64,000 nucleotides of DNA from Acinetobacter kyonggiensis (GCF_900107285.1 NZ_FNPK01000003.1:1-64000), one strand, 5' to 3'. Counted from the stretch's first letter, positions 46,203 through 56,619 are shown. The notes: generated from the sequence alone by a model not told the origin. Numbers and translations: made by a program.

Positions 46203-46961
46203 TTATTGTGCATTGGCTTCTGCTTGAGGAATATCAGAGATAAATGCTGATTGACTTTCTATCGGTTTTCCACGCCCCCAACTGAACCGCTTAATTACAG
46301 GCGTACTGGTTCCAGTTAAACGAACTTCAATAAATTCTGGTGCAAAACCTTTAGGCATTGTCCAACGTCCAGTTAAACGCTCTGAATCTTGAAAATTGAA
46401 ATTTTTGTCGTCCATCGGTACAAGTAAAACTTCCGTACCTTGAATTAAATGTAATTCAACACTACCAGATGCACTGCGTTTATTGGGACTCACTTGTACC
46501 AAATCCAGCTCATATTCATAAGCATTATCAGGTAATGGTTTAATCCCTATATTCTGTATGGTTAGACTTAAACCACCACGTTGACGCAATACTTCACGAT
46601 AAATTGCACCCAAACCTTCAGATTGAACTTTATCTACACGTGCTTGATTCAGCTCAGCAAATAAATCATTTGAATTACTTACTGCAACATCACGCTCTTG
46701 TACTGCTAAATTCAAGCCTTTATTCAGTGTTTCTAAGCTACTCTTTTGCTTTTGTACAACTTCAACCAGTTGTTCTGCATCCGCCTCAAAACCGACAACG
46801 GTTAGACCTTGCCGATGCCCAATTGAATAGCCAAGAAAACCACTACCCACAACCAAAATTGCAGCGCCCATCGCCAAAGGTAAATTACCCTTTAAAAAAG
46901 GCTTTTTACTTAATGGAGCCTGTTGTGATGGAGTATTTAATTCAGTATCCAGCATCGTCAT
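46203..46961 (-). CDS. DUF6776-like membrane-anchored protein
   Basis: This 252-residue protein has one membrane helix (LPLAMGAAILVVGSGFLGYSIG, about 28-49), then a coiled coil (about 65-115) and a beta-rich periplasmic domain (LSLTIQNIGIKPLPDNAYEYELDLVQ). This fits the gammaproteobacterial family now labelled DUF6776. The function is unknown. A terminator separates it from argC. Confidence 0.75.
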   Translation of the reverse strand: MTMLDTELNTPSQQAPLSKKPFLKGNLPLAMGAAILVVGSGFLGYSIGHRQGLTVVGFEADAEQLVEVVQKQKSSLETLNKGLNLAVQERDVAVSNSNDLFAELNQARVDKVQSEGLGAIYREVLRQRGGLSLTIQNIGIKPLPDNAYEYELDLVQVSPNKRSASGSVELHLIQGTEVLLVPMDDKNFNFQDSERLTGRWTMPKGFAPEFIEVRLTGTSTPVIKRFSWGRGKPIESQSAFISDIPQAEANAQ

Positions 46962-46983
46962 CTCTTATTTTGATTCATTCAAA

Positions 46984-47015
46984 ACACACATTTAAATCCA
47001 AATCTAAATGTGTGT
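46984..47015 (-). terminator. hairpin between the DUF6776-like gene and argC
   Basis: ACACACATTTA pairs perfectly with TAAATGTGTGT (11 bp, loop of 10). On the minus strand TTTTG follows. It lies between the argC stop and the next gene and could uncouple the two. Confidence 0.65.
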
Positions 47016-47033
47016 GAAGTTGAAAAACGTTTT

Positions 47034-48083
47034 TTATGGTAATAAACCAATTCCTTCTAAACCTGCATTTTCGGCAAAACCGAACATTAGGTTCATATTT
47101 TGTACCGCTTGCCCAGCTGCACCTTTCACCAAATTATCTTGCACAGATAAAACAATCAGTTTTTTCGGCTGTGGTTTATACAAAGCAATACGAAGTTGGT
47201 TTGCACCACGAACAGAACGTGTTTCAGGTGAACTATTTGCAGGCATCACATCAACAAAAGCTTCATTGGCATAGAATTGCTCATATAAGCTTTGTAAATC
47301 TGTCTGATCACCAGCATCAGTTAAATCAATATAAATCGTGCTAAGCATGCCACGGATCATAGGAACCAAATGGGGTACAAAGACGATGTGATTGAATACA
47401 CCTTTTTGACCTGAAATATTTTCCAATGCTTCCACAATTTCAGGATGATGACGGTGACCGCCAACAGCATAAGCTTTAAAATTATCGGCATTTTCCGAAT
47501 AAATCATGCCTAAGCTTGCTTTACGCCCTGCACCTGAAACACCTGATTTTGCATCAATAATAATACTTTCAGGTTTCACCAATGTGTCGCTATGTTTAAA
47601 CAATGGCGCTAAACCCAGTTGCACGGTTGTTGGATAACAACCCGGATTACCAATCACATTGGCTTGTTTAATTTTGTCACGGTTCAGCTCTGACAAACCA
47701 TAAACCGAATCTTTTAAAATATCTGGACAAGCATGTTCCAGACCATACCATTTTTCAAATTGTTCTAAATCTTGTAAGCGAAAATCTGCCGCCAAATCGA
47801 CAATTTTAGTCTTTGCAGCAACCAGTTCCGCTGCATGTTTCATTGCCACACCGTGTGGCGTTGCGAAGAAAACAACATCACATTGTTTAAGTTCGTCGAT
47901 ATTTAAATCTGAATAGCAAAGATCGGTATGACCACGCAGGCTTGGGAACATGTCATCGACACGACGACCATTTTCAGTACGTGATGTCAGTACATTAACC
48001 TGTACATTTGGGTGTCGTAGTAAAAGACGCAACAATTCAACGCCTGTATAACCTGTACCGCCGACAATACCAACACTAATCAC
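47034..48083 (-). CDS. argC: N-acetyl-gamma-glutamyl-phosphate reductase, GTG start
   Basis: This 349-residue enzyme has [22 protein letters not shown] (NADP-binding) and [16 protein letters not shown] with the catalytic Cys. It is the third step of arginine synthesis. Two GTG codons compete: the one at 48083 has GAGGT seven bases upstream and gives the family's usual ISVGIVGG start, while the one at 48089 is too close to the SD. Confidence 0.96.
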   Translation of the reverse strand: MISVGIVGGTGYTGVELLRLLLRHPNVQVNVLTSRTENGRRVDDMFPSLRGHTDLCYSDLNIDELKQCDVVFFATPHGVAMKHAAELVAAKTKIVDLAADFRLQDLEQFEKWYGLEHACPDILKDSVYGLSELNRDKIKQANVIGNPGCYPTTVQLGLAPLFKHSDTLVKPESIIIDAKSGVSGAGRKASLGMIYSENADNFKAYAVGGHRHHPEIVEALENISGQKGVFNHIVFVPHLVPMIRGMLSTIYIDLTDAGDQTDLQSLYEQFYANEAFVDVMPANSSPETRSVRGANQLRIALYKPQPKKLIVLSVQDNLVKGAAGQAVQNMNLMFGFAENAGLEGIGLLP

Positions 48084-48139
48084 GATCACGACCTCAAATC
48101 AAAGTATCTATTTCTTAGCAAGACAGTATGACAGGAAGT

Positions 48140-49360
48140 TTAGGTTTTCTGAACTATTTTGCTTGGTTTTAGTGATATTTTCTCATCATTGCTAAGCGCT
48201 TTATTATTCGTACTTTCATGCATTTCCAAAAAAACACAATTTCGCCCTGCGCGTTTTGCGCGATATAACAATTTATCTGCAATATCAATTGTATTGGTTA
48301 GGTTCTTGTTTTTCACATGAGCAAGACCAAAACTTGCCGTTACAGATATTCTTTTCTTTGAAAATAATTCAGTCTCAATGGCCATGCGAATACGCTCAGC
48401 AATTTGATACGCAACAGAGGCCTGTTCTATTTGTAATAAAATAATAAATTCCTCCCCACCAAAACGCCCAACCAAATCATTTTCACGCACGTTTTGGCTA
48501 ATAATTTGACCCACTTGTTGCAAAATCTGATCGCCAACTAAATGCCCATAGCTATCATTAATTTTTTTAAAATGGTCAATATCACACATCAGCAAAAAAT
48601 ATTTTTTCGCGGGTCTTTGCGCTAAATTTACTTTTGCAGCGTCGTAAAAACCACGTCGATTGAGCAAATAGGTTAATGAATCTCGTGAACGCTCCTCACT
48701 GAGTTTAAAGACAATATCTCGCACCATGGTGCCCAATAAAACTATAGCAAACCACATGCTCAATAAAATACTGGCAGCTAACATCATCAACCACCAAACC
48801 GAAGTCGAAAGCATGCTGGCATCAATATTTTTTAAAAACAGAAAAATAATCAAGCTACGAACAAAGGTATAAAACACAATAAACAGATATGAAAGATCAA
48901 CGATTTTATTTAACCGATCATTGTGTTTAAAATGGGAAAACATTGAGATAAGAACCAAGGCCTGAATCGTAGCAACACCTAAATTCAAAATCAGCATGCG
49001 TATCCAGAGCTGCTCATCTACAAAGGCATAATAAGCAAGCAAGGCGGCAATCATCACAATCAATACCCATGCAAATTTAGAATGTGCCTGTGCATTTTTC
49101 CTTAAAGCCATCGCATAAGCACTGGCCCAAGCACCAAACAAATACATGATCCCTAGTATGGGGGAAGACATCGTCATGTGTTGATTCGACATTAAACTTT
49201 GCGCTGCCAAAGCACATGCTGGAACAATATAGCCCATGCCCAACCACAACAAATAATGTGGTGCTTTGAAGAAAAAATGACAAATTAAGAACAGACTACC
49301 CATCAAGATGAGACAGCTCGGGACGATTAATACGAAATAATGAATATCTGTAAAATTCAC
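48140..49360 (-). CDS. membrane diguanylate cyclase
   Basis: In this 406-residue protein, residues 1-220 contain about seven hydrophobic helices forming a sensor region. The GGDEF domain spans about 230-385: CDIDHFKKINDSYGHLVGDQIL and GRFGGEEFIILL (active site GGEEF). RENDL, five residues before it, is the RxxD inhibitory I-site. It should make c-di-GMP at the inner membrane with product inhibition. Confidence 0.92.
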   Translation of the reverse strand: MNFTDIHYFVLIVPSCLILMGSLFLICHFFFKAPHYLLWLGMGYIVPACALAAQSLMSNQHMTMSSPILGIMYLFGAWASAYAMALRKNAQAHSKFAWVLIVMIAALLAYYAFVDEQLWIRMLILNLGVATIQALVLISMFSHFKHNDRLNKIVDLSYLFIVFYTFVRSLIIFLFLKNIDASMLSTSVWWLMMLAASILLSMWFAIVLLGTMVRDIVFKLSEERSRDSLTYLLNRRGFYDAAKVNLAQRPAKKYFLLMCDIDHFKKINDSYGHLVGDQILQQVGQIISQNVRENDLVGRFGGEEFIILLQIEQASVAYQIAERIRMAIETELFSKKRISVTASFGLAHVKNKNLTNTIDIADKLLYRAKRAGRNCVFLEMHESTNNKALSNDEKISLKPSKIVQKT

Positions 49361-49472
49361 ATCTGAGTTCTTTTATTAAGATATGGGAGAAAGGTTCAAC
49401 ACATGAATTTTAAATCAGTTTTTATACGGTTCAATCTACACTTAAAAATAAAAAATTAAAACATCAATCCAT

Positions 49473-50168
49473 TTAATGGTTACTAAAAAACCACCAACAA
49501 TGTAACTGTTTTGTTTTTAACATTTTCTGATGCTGCTGAAAGTTATGGTCATGTAGCTGTACTTGCGCCCAAAACTGTGGGCTATGATCAAAATATCGGG
49601 TATGTGCTAATTCATGTACACATACATATCTAACTGCCTCTTGAGGAAACAGCACCAAAGCACTATTCAACATAATGTCATGTTTAGATGTACAACTCCC
49701 CCAACGTGTTTTTGGCTGCCGAATTGCACATTGAGCAAAACTCAAACCCGTTTCAGTACTCACTTGCGTTAAATAAATCGGAAGATGATGCTTTGCATAG
49801 GCGATTACAAACGCTTTTAAGTATTGTTCAGGCTGACGATCACTGACACTAAGTTTCAAATGCTCATGATCAAACACAAAATTTCCCTGCTGTGCTTGAT
49901 AAGTAACCTGTATAGATTGTTCTAAATTAAAGAGTTTAAGTTCTGTCGGGAACAGCCTATTTTGTAGCTGTATTTCTTGTTTCTGCTGCTGTTCTTGCCA
50001 AGTTTTGACTAACCACTGTTCTGATTGATCAATAAAATTTTGAATCTGTTTTTTGCTACAAAATAATGGTGCCGTCAAACGAATTTGTGTTGGCTCGACC
50101 CGCAAGCGCAATCGTATCGCTCGTGCATGATAGACAATTTTAATTTCGGGCAGGTCGTTTAGGGTCAT
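49473..50168 (-). CDS. YgjP/DUF45-type zinc metallopeptidase-like protein
   Basis: This 231-residue protein has a zinc motif VCVHELAHTRYFDHSPQFW (HExxH-like HELAH plus a downstream His) near 185-203 and CAIRQPKTRWGSCTS, the WGSC block of YgjP/WLM-like predicted hydrolases. The substrate is unknown. It ends the local leftward series. Confidence 0.85.
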   Translation of the reverse strand: MTLNDLPEIKIVYHARAIRLRLRVEPTQIRLTAPLFCSKKQIQNFIDQSEQWLVKTWQEQQQKQEIQLQNRLFPTELKLFNLEQSIQVTYQAQQGNFVFDHEHLKLSVSDRQPEQYLKAFVIAYAKHHLPIYLTQVSTETGLSFAQCAIRQPKTRWGSCTSKHDIMLNSALVLFPQEAVRYVCVHELAHTRYFDHSPQFWAQVQLHDHNFQQHQKMLKTKQLHCWWFFSNH

Positions 50169-50189
50169 TTTTATATTTAATCGTTATTT

Positions 50190-50306
50190 TAATCCCCCTC
50201 GATCCCCCTTTGATAAAGGGGGAAGTTCAAACTTTTAAAAGTTTCGAGGAGCCTTATTAAATTACAGACTTTCCCCTCCTTTGAAAAAGGAGGGTCAGGG
50301 AGGATT
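50190..50306. repeat. inverted intergenic repeat (REP or MITE-like)
   Basis: The left arm (about 50190-50228) contains AATCCCCCTCGATCCCCC and the hairpin CCCCCTTTGATAAAGGGGG. The right arm (about 50266-50306) contains CCCCTCCTTTGAAAAAGGAG and GGGTCAGGGAGGATT. The arms are imperfect inverted copies and could form one long stem. It fills the gap between rpiA and the YgjP-like gene. Confidence 0.65.
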
Positions 50307-50308
50307 TC

Positions 50309-50980
50309 TTAAACAGCAGTACGTTCTTCAATACCGTTATTGGTTGCCACAATGGCAATATCCGCTTTTTGAATGGCAAAAATACCATTGGTCACAACAC
50401 CCGGAATATTATTCAAGGTTTTTTCAAGTTCAAGTGCATTTAAAATATTGAAGTTATGCACATCTAAAATCACATTACCATTATCGGTAACAACACCTTC
50501 ACGGTATACAGGATCGCCGCCCAGACTCACAATTTTACGTGCCACAGCAGAACGTGCCATTGGAATCACTTCTACAGGCAGTGGAAAATCATGCCCTAAC
50601 TGTTCAACCCATTTAGAGTCATCGACAATACATACAAATTTCTTCGCAATAGACGCGACAATTTTTTCACGGGTCAGTGCAGCACCACCACCTTTAATCA
50701 TGTGCATATGACGGTCAATTTCATCCGCACCATCGACATAAGCATCTAAACCACCGACGTGATTCATATCAACCACTTCAATACCTAACTTTTTAAGGCG
50801 TTGTGCAGTCGCTTCAGAACTTGCAACTGCTGCTTCTAATTGCAGTTCTGGTAATAACTCAATGAGGAAGTTCACAGTACTTCCTGTACCTACACCCAAA
50901 ATACCGCCCTTTGGCAAATGCTTTAAAGCAGCTTTCGCGGCAGCTTGTTTCTTTTCATCTTGGGTCGCATACAGACTCAT
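50309..50980 (-). CDS. rpiA: ribose-5-phosphate isomerase A
   Basis: This 223-residue enzyme has [56 protein letters not shown] and [10 protein letters not shown], all RpiA signatures, including the catalytic Asp/Glu residues. It acts in the pentose phosphate pathway. The ATG at 50980 is preferred over an upstream TTG. It diverges from ilvA. Confidence 0.97.
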   Translation of the reverse strand: MSLYATQDEKKQAAAKAALKHLPKGGILGVGTGSTVNFLIELLPELQLEAAVASSEATAQRLKKLGIEVVDMNHVGGLDAYVDGADEIDRHMHMIKGGGAALTREKIVASIAKKFVCIVDDSKWVEQLGHDFPLPVEVIPMARSAVARKIVSLGGDPVYREGVVTDNGNVILDVHNFNILNALELEKTLNNIPGVVTNGIFAIQKADIAIVATNNGIEERTAV

Positions 50981-51087
50981 AACTTGGCTCAACTATTTTT
51001 TGACATTTGTTGCTGATTTTACAGCCCAAATGTACAGGGGTTTGTTACAATAAAAATCTATTTTAAACTGTTAGATGGAAAATTAAC

Positions 51088-52626
51088 ATGCTGTCTCGTT
51101 TGGTTCGACAAATATTACAAGCAACTGTGTACGACGTTGCTATCGAAACTCCACTCGAAGCAGCGCCACGAATTAGTGAGAAACTAAACAATAATATTCG
51201 CTTCAAACGCGAAGACTTACAACCTGTCTTTTCTTTCAAACTACGCGGTGCTTACAACCGTATTAGTCAATTGCCGAAATCTCAGTTAGAACGTGGCGTT
51301 ATTACAGCTTCAGCAGGCAACCATGCGCAAGGTGTGGCTCTATCTGGTCAAAAACTGGGAATTCGCGCCATTATTGTGATGCCAAAAACCACACCTGACA
51401 TTAAGGTACAAGCAGTGAAACGCTTAGGTGGTGATGTGGTTTTACATGGTGACTCATTTGATGTTGCCAATAAATACGCCATTCAATGTGCAAAAGATGA
51501 AGGCATGACCTTTATTCCACCATACGATGATGAATTGGTCATGGCGGGTCAAGGCACCATTGCCAATGAAATTCTACGCCAATGGCGCGATGTCGAGTAT
51601 GTTTTTGTTGCAGTGGGCGGTGGTGGTTTAATTGCGGGCGTTGCGGCTTACTTGGGTGATGTTGCACCCCATGTCAAAGTCATTCCTGTGGAATACGATG
51701 AATCCGCATGCCTCAAAGCAGCATTTGAAGCTGGCGAGCGTGTAATTCTGCCACAAGTCGGCTTATTTGCCGATGGCACGGCGGTGGCACAAATTGGTGA
51801 AAAACCTTTTCAAGTGATCCAACTACAAAAATCGGATAATTCAGGGCCAATTGTTGAACGTGATGTCATTCTGGTCAATACAGATGAAATCTGTGCTGCC
51901 ATTAAAGACACCTATGATGAATGTCGTAGCATTGTTGAACCTTCTGGTGCAATGGCACTGGCTGGAATTAAAAAATATGTCGAGCAACACGGCCTAGAAC
52001 ATAAGAACATGGTTTCGATTGTGTGCGGTGCCAACATGAATTTTGACCGCCTACGTTATATCGCAGAACGAACAGAACTTGGTGAACGTAAAGAAGCTAT
52101 TTTTGCCGTGACTATTCCTGAAGAAAAAGGTTCCTTCCTTAACTTCTGCCGTGCTTTACAAGGTCGTAACATTACCGAGTTTAACTACCGTGCCAGCACT
52201 TCAAGCGCCGCTCAAGTCTTTGTCGGAATCAGTCTAAAAAGTGGTGAAAAAGAGCGTCATGATATCCATGAGCTCTTACAAGCTCACTATGATGTCGATG
52301 ACTTATCTGATGATGAAGTAGCAAAATTGCATATTCGTTATTTGGTTGGTGGACATGCGGATATCGAAAATGAGCGTTTATTCCGCGTAGAGTTCCCAGA
52401 ACGTCCGGGTGCGTTATTAACCTTCTTAGAACGTCTTGGGCCAACGCATAACATCACCCTATTCCACTATCGTAATCATGGTGCTGCTGAAGGTCGTGTA
52501 CTGGTGGGCCTTGAAGCAAGCGACGCGAAACAAAACCCAGATGGTTTAATTGAAACATTGGAAAATATTACTTATCCATATGCTGAAATTACCAATAACT
52601 TAGGTTATCAACGTTTCTTGAAATAA
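51088..52626 (+). CDS. ilvA: threonine ammonia-lyase, biosynthetic
   Basis: In this 512-residue PLP enzyme the Schiff-base Lys is in FSFKLRGAYNR near residue 51, the glycine-rich phosphate loop is VGGGGLIAGVA, and SAGNHAQGVA binds substrate. Residues about 330-510 hold two ACT-like regulatory domains, as in the isoleucine-inhibited type. It makes 2-oxobutanoate for isoleucine synthesis. A terminator follows. Confidence 0.96.
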   Translation: MLSRLVRQILQATVYDVAIETPLEAAPRISEKLNNNIRFKREDLQPVFSFKLRGAYNRISQLPKSQLERGVITASAGNHAQGVALSGQKLGIRAIIVMPKTTPDIKVQAVKRLGGDVVLHGDSFDVANKYAIQCAKDEGMTFIPPYDDELVMAGQGTIANEILRQWRDVEYVFVAVGGGGLIAGVAAYLGDVAPHVKVIPVEYDESACLKAAFEAGERVILPQVGLFADGTAVAQIGEKPFQVIQLQKSDNSGPIVERDVILVNTDEICAAIKDTYDECRSIVEPSGAMALAGIKKYVEQHGLEHKNMVSIVCGANMNFDRLRYIAERTELGERKEAIFAVTIPEEKGSFLNFCRALQGRNITEFNYRASTSSAAQVFVGISLKSGEKERHDIHELLQAHYDVDDLSDDEVAKLHIRYLVGGHADIENERLFRVEFPERPGALLTFLERLGPTHNITLFHYRNHGAAEGRVLVGLEASDAKQNPDGLIETLENITYPYAEITNNLGYQRFLK

Positions 52627-52642
52627 GCTTTGAATATTTTTT

Positions 52643-52667
52643 AAACCGCCTTCTGGCGGTTTTTTTA
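52643..52667 (+). terminator. intrinsic terminator after ilvA
   Basis: AAACCGCC pairs with GGCGGTTT around TTCT, followed by seven T. Confidence 0.9.
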
Positions 52668-52770
52668 CTATAAAAAACAATGATAAATAAATGAAATTTA
52701 ATTATGAAAAAACAATGACAAAACAATTTTAAACTTATAAAATGCCTAAAAATAAAACAATCCAATTTTT

Positions 52771-53256
52771 ATGAAATTAAGCCTTATTCTTATTTTTATC
52801 ATCACTACACTTGGCATTTATTTCTATGGCTATCCTGCTTATCAATTGAGTCAAGAAGAACAACGTATTCGAAACAGTATGCGTAATATTCCAAACAATG
52901 CGATCGCGACCAACTTACAAAATATCGCGGGTTATAGTGCCAAAGCTGAAATGCTAAATCAATATCCTAAGTTTTTAGTGTATATCATGCTCGATGACTA
53001 TGAGAAAAAACAACTTGACCCCCATGTCGCAATATTTGTACGTGATTTTTCATGCTATGGTTTAAACCGTTTAACTCAATATCCTGAACTTGAGCGTAAA
53101 GCCACGCTTAATATCATGAAAGAAGACCAGCATCAATTTGAATATACAGTAAAAAATATTTTTGGTGATGTACTGTTTCAACATACGCAACGTATGTCTG
53201 AATGCCCAAATTTTGCCAACATTGAAAGCTATACAACGCCAAAAAATAATGATTGA
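52771..53256 (+). CDS. membrane-anchored hypothetical protein
   Basis: This 161-residue protein has an N-terminal hydrophobic helix (LSLILIFIITTLGIYFYGY) that serves as an anchor or uncleaved signal, then a soluble domain with two Cys (DFSCYGL and MSECPNF). No family is recognised. It is AT-rich and lacks a clear SD. Confidence 0.65.
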   Translation: MKLSLILIFIITTLGIYFYGYPAYQLSQEEQRIRNSMRNIPNNAIATNLQNIAGYSAKAEMLNQYPKFLVYIMLDDYEKKQLDPHVAIFVRDFSCYGLNRLTQYPELERKATLNIMKEDQHQFEYTVKNIFGDVLFQHTQRMSECPNFANIESYTTPKNND

Positions 53257-53412
53257 GAAGCCGAATTCAAAGAGTGCCAAATCAGCCATGATGATTAAAC
53301 ATTGACTATTCAGCATGAATACAAATAGATAAAGTATATTGCTGTTTCTTATTATCTATGGAGTACTTTATTTAAAATCAGTGTCAAGCTATTTTCAGGA
53401 CAAGATAAATTT

Positions 53413-53994
53413 TCAAGTCGATCTTAAACAATCTAATTGTGTATAGTGCTCTATACACACACCTTCATCCTTAAATTGCTTGGTGAAAGATTTACAAAAT
53501 TTATGGATTTTAACATCATCATTAGGAACAGCCATCCAGTAAGTTCTATCTGCATAAATCAATAACAATTCCAAATTCTGGGACTTTAATAGCGTAAAAA
53601 TTTCTTCAAAAACAAGATCAAAAACCTGATCATTTACATTGTAATATTTCCCAATAACTTCTTTATGTTGCTCATAATGCTCATATAAAGGCGTGGTTTT
53701 TTTACGAATAGCCTGCTGTACCAAACCAATATCAATGTTTTTATGCTGCAAATGAGCACACTTTTCCAATCCATTTTCATAGGGATTTTCAGAATCTACC
53801 GACATTAAATAAGCATGAAAATCCTTACCTAATTTTTCAGCTGAAATCCACACCAAAAATTGCTCAAAATTACATCGGTATTTCTTCTTGGGAATTTCCC
53901 GAAGTTCCAATACCGAAAACCATCGCTGTAATATCTTAAAAATCTTTTTATCGTCCATTTTTAATTCTTCTATGCTCAGTTTCTTTAAATTCAC
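53413..53994 (-). CDS. cytoplasmic hypothetical protein
   Basis: This 193-residue protein of mixed helix and strand has no recognised domain. DLVFEEIFTLLKSQNLELLLIYADRTYWMAVPNDD resembles immunity-protein or SUKH-like sequences only vaguely. The start is uncertain: an ATG twelve codons in (MDDKKIFKIL) is the alternative. The 257 bases up to trkA hold no visible gene. Confidence 0.6.
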   Translation of the reverse strand: MNLKKLSIEELKMDDKKIFKILQRWFSVLELREIPKKKYRCNFEQFLVWISAEKLGKDFHAYLMSVDSENPYENGLEKCAHLQHKNIDIGLVQQAIRKKTTPLYEHYEQHKEVIGKYYNVNDQVFDLVFEEIFTLLKSQNLELLLIYADRTYWMAVPNDDVKIHKFCKSFTKQFKDEGVCIEHYTQLDCLRST

Positions 53995-54251
53995 TATAAA
54001 AATAGAAAATTATATATACAAAATTATAGCGAGAGTTTTTGAAGGTTTTATGACGCTATTCAATTTGCAAAAGCTTATATGCTATCTATTCATTTTATTT
54101 TTCTACAATGCTCCATCTTAAAAATAAGCTTTTGTTATATATAATTTTGTAAGCCTGATAGATGCATAAACCATAACCTTATAAAATGAACATAGATTTT
54201 CAGATACACGTTATGAATCTAAATCACATAAAATGGATAAGGAATGCTTGA

Positions 54252-54902
54252 ATGGCTCAGTTTGCAGTAATTGGATTAGGAAGTTTTGGAGCCACTATAG
54301 CCACGCAACTGGTGAGTTTAAATCATGATGTGATTGGTATCGACAGCAATAAAAAATTTGTAGAAAGTATTTCAGATCAAATTACACATGCAGTGATTGC
54401 CGATGCAACCGATGAACATGTACTTAACGAACTTAACATTCAAAATTGTGAAGCAGTTGTGGTCGCCATTGGTGAAGATATTGAAGCCAGTATTTTATGC
54501 GTACTGCATCTTAAAAATTTGGGTATTAAAAAGATCTGGGCCAAGGCTAAATCCAAAGCCCATCACATGATTTTGACTCATCTTGGAGTCAATAAAATCA
54601 TTCATCCTGAAGAAGATATGGGCGTTCGCGTTGCGCAATCCCTCAGTTACCCTATGGTCAGTCGATATATGGGTTTAGAAGACAATCATTTCATTGTCAA
54701 AATTGAAATTAAAGATAGCCTCAAAGGTGAACGATTCAATCACCTAATGGAACATGCACCCGAGATTAAAACCCTTTTACATAAACGTGGTAAGGACGTT
54801 CTATTTAGTATTGATCCAAATTTAATCTTACAAGTTGGGGATATTCTGGTGGTTGAAGGAGAACTTGAACCATTACGAAAACTTTCTGCACGGTTTAAAT
54901 AA
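54252..54902 (+). CDS. TrkA/KtrA-type potassium uptake regulator
   Basis: In this 216-residue protein, residues 1-130 are an RCK-N Rossmann domain (FAVIGLGSFGATIATQLVSLNHDVIGID). Residues about 140-216 are an RCK-C domain (HFIVKIEIKDSLKGERFNHL, LQVGDILVVEGE). Cytoplasmic octamers gate a TrkH/KtrB-type channel, encoded three bases downstream. Confidence 0.93.
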   Translation: MAQFAVIGLGSFGATIATQLVSLNHDVIGIDSNKKFVESISDQITHAVIADATDEHVLNELNIQNCEAVVVAIGEDIEASILCVLHLKNLGIKKIWAKAKSKAHHMILTHLGVNKIIHPEEDMGVRVAQSLSYPMVSRYMGLEDNHFIVKIEIKDSLKGERFNHLMEHAPEIKTLLHKRGKDVLFSIDPNLILQVGDILVVEGELEPLRKLSARFK

Positions 54903-54905
54903 AAT

Positions 54906-56246
54906 ATGAATCGATTACATAATAAAAAGCACAATACCATTAATCTGAGCCCACCTAGCTTGCTAGCACTGGGTTTCTTAAGTTTTATTGTGATCGGTAC
55001 TTTATTACTCAAACTACCGATTGCTCATTATGGTGAATTATCTTGGATTAACGCACTATTTACCGCGACCTCTGCTGTCACTATTACTGGTCTTTCAGTG
55101 GTGAATGTCGGTGAAGCCTACACCACCTTTGGTAAGGTGATTATTATGTTGTTGCTACAATGTGGTGGTTTGGGCTTTATGACCTTTGCCATTCTTGCAG
55201 CACTGAGCCTATCATCTAATATTGGCTTAAAACAGCAAGTGATGGCACAAGAGACTATTGGTCAAACCAGCCTATCTAAAGTGTCTTTTACCATTAAAGG
55301 TGTTCTTTTATACTCATTATTTTTTGAAGCGCTTGGCACTGTCATTTTAACCATTGCTTGGATGCAAGAATACGATTTTGCTCATGCCTTTTTCTATGCC
55401 GCTTTTTATAGTGTTTCCGCATTTAATAACGGTGGTTTTTCCCTTTTCCCAAATAGTCTAATGAGCTTTTCCGAGCATTATTTCATTACTTTTACCATTA
55501 GTATGCTCTACATTATTGGCGGAATCGGCTTTGTTGTCCTGATGGATATTAAACGCGCGCATCGTTGGAAAAAGCTGAGTCCAAACAGTAAATTAATACT
55601 TTCAACAATTGTAGGATTAAACCTTGCCGCCTTTATTGTCATTTGGGCGTTAGAAGCGAGTAATCCCCTAACGCTTGCGGGTATGAGTCTAGGTGATCAA
55701 GCGGTGAACGCTTGGTTTCATGCGACTGTCCCACGCTCCTCTGGTTTTAACAGCTTAGATATGGCGAGTATGAGTGATGCTTCAACCTTAGTGACCATGG
55801 TATTGATGTTTATTGGTGGAGGTTCACTCAGTACTGCGGGTGGAATTAAAGTCGGCACTTTTATTATTGTTATTCTCAGTGTGATTACTTTTTTACGTCG
55901 CTCTGAAGAACTCCGTGTGTTTAACCATTCAGTGTCAAAAGTGACGTCATTTAAAGCCTTCGCTGTTGTTTCAATTACAGGAATACTCATCTTTTTAGGG
56001 CTATTTACTCTGCTTATTTTAGAGCCAAATAAAGAATTCTTAGATTTATTATTTGAAGCCGTTTCTGCTGCTTGTACCGTAGGTTTATCGCGCGGCATCA
56101 CCAGTGAACTTCAACCTGCGAGTTTAATCGCATTAATCTTACTCATGTTTGCTGGTCGTTTAGGACCGCTGACTTTGGCTTATCTTATTGCTACGCCCAA
56201 AAAGAGTCGTTTAAAGCACCCACCCACCGATATTCAAATTGGTTAA
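54906..56246 (+). CDS. TrkH/KtrB-family potassium transporter
   Basis: This 446-residue membrane protein has repeated pore motifs: TATSAVTITGLSVVN, SAFNNGGFSLFPNS, VPRSSGFNSLDM and SAACTVGLSRGIT. FIGGGSLSTAGGIKVGTF is typical. It forms the membrane channel of a K+ (or Na+-coupled K+) uptake system with the preceding TrkA-like protein. Its length is closer to KtrB than to E. coli TrkH. Confidence 0.94.
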   Translation: MNRLHNKKHNTINLSPPSLLALGFLSFIVIGTLLLKLPIAHYGELSWINALFTATSAVTITGLSVVNVGEAYTTFGKVIIMLLLQCGGLGFMTFAILAALSLSSNIGLKQQVMAQETIGQTSLSKVSFTIKGVLLYSLFFEALGTVILTIAWMQEYDFAHAFFYAAFYSVSAFNNGGFSLFPNSLMSFSEHYFITFTISMLYIIGGIGFVVLMDIKRAHRWKKLSPNSKLILSTIVGLNLAAFIVIWALEASNPLTLAGMSLGDQAVNAWFHATVPRSSGFNSLDMASMSDASTLVTMVLMFIGGGSLSTAGGIKVGTFIIVILSVITFLRRSEELRVFNHSVSKVTSFKAFAVVSITGILIFLGLFTLLILEPNKEFLDLLFEAVSAACTVGLSRGITSELQPASLIALILLMFAGRLGPLTLAYLIATPKKSRLKHPPTDIQIG

Positions 56247-56265
56247 ATCACATTTACTTTAAGCA

Positions 56266-56609
56266 AAAAAACCACTCTATTGAGTAATACCTGTCAGTTA
56301 AGAAACTGACTGGCATTTTATTTTTTAAATTCATAATGCTATTCGATACGCGGAAACGTCATCCGCAACTGTTCGAGGCAAAACTACTTTAAAAAGGTAC
56401 AGTTTCTGCGATTAATTGATCAATAAAAGGTATTTGACGAGTTTTGCGGATGACAAATGCTTTTGGTTCTTTTGGCATAACAAAAGAACTAACGAGCTCC
56501 AAGGGTTTGATTTAAAAACACAAGACTCCGTCGTGAATAACTAAAAAGCTAAGGAGTTAAGTACAAAACCCCTTAATTGATCAGCATTAACACAATAGAG
56601 TGGTTTTTT
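56266..56609. repeat. terminator arms separated by a 310-bp insertion
   Basis: AAAAAACCACTCTATTG (56266-56282) and its perfect reverse complement (56593-56609) are what the two arms of a trkH/pldA convergent terminator should look like. They enclose 310 bases with internal palindromes: GTCAGTT/AACTGAC (56293-56310), GTCATCCGCAA (56358-56368) with TTGCGGATGAC (56444-56454), and GTTCTTTTG/CAAAAGAAC (56466-56489). No gene is present. Confidence 0.7.
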
Positions 56610-56619
56610 CAGGTATTGA

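Noticed and set aside
53413..53994. Immunity protein or toxin partner
   Set aside because: The resemblance to SUKH-type sequences is too vague and no toxin gene lies nearby.
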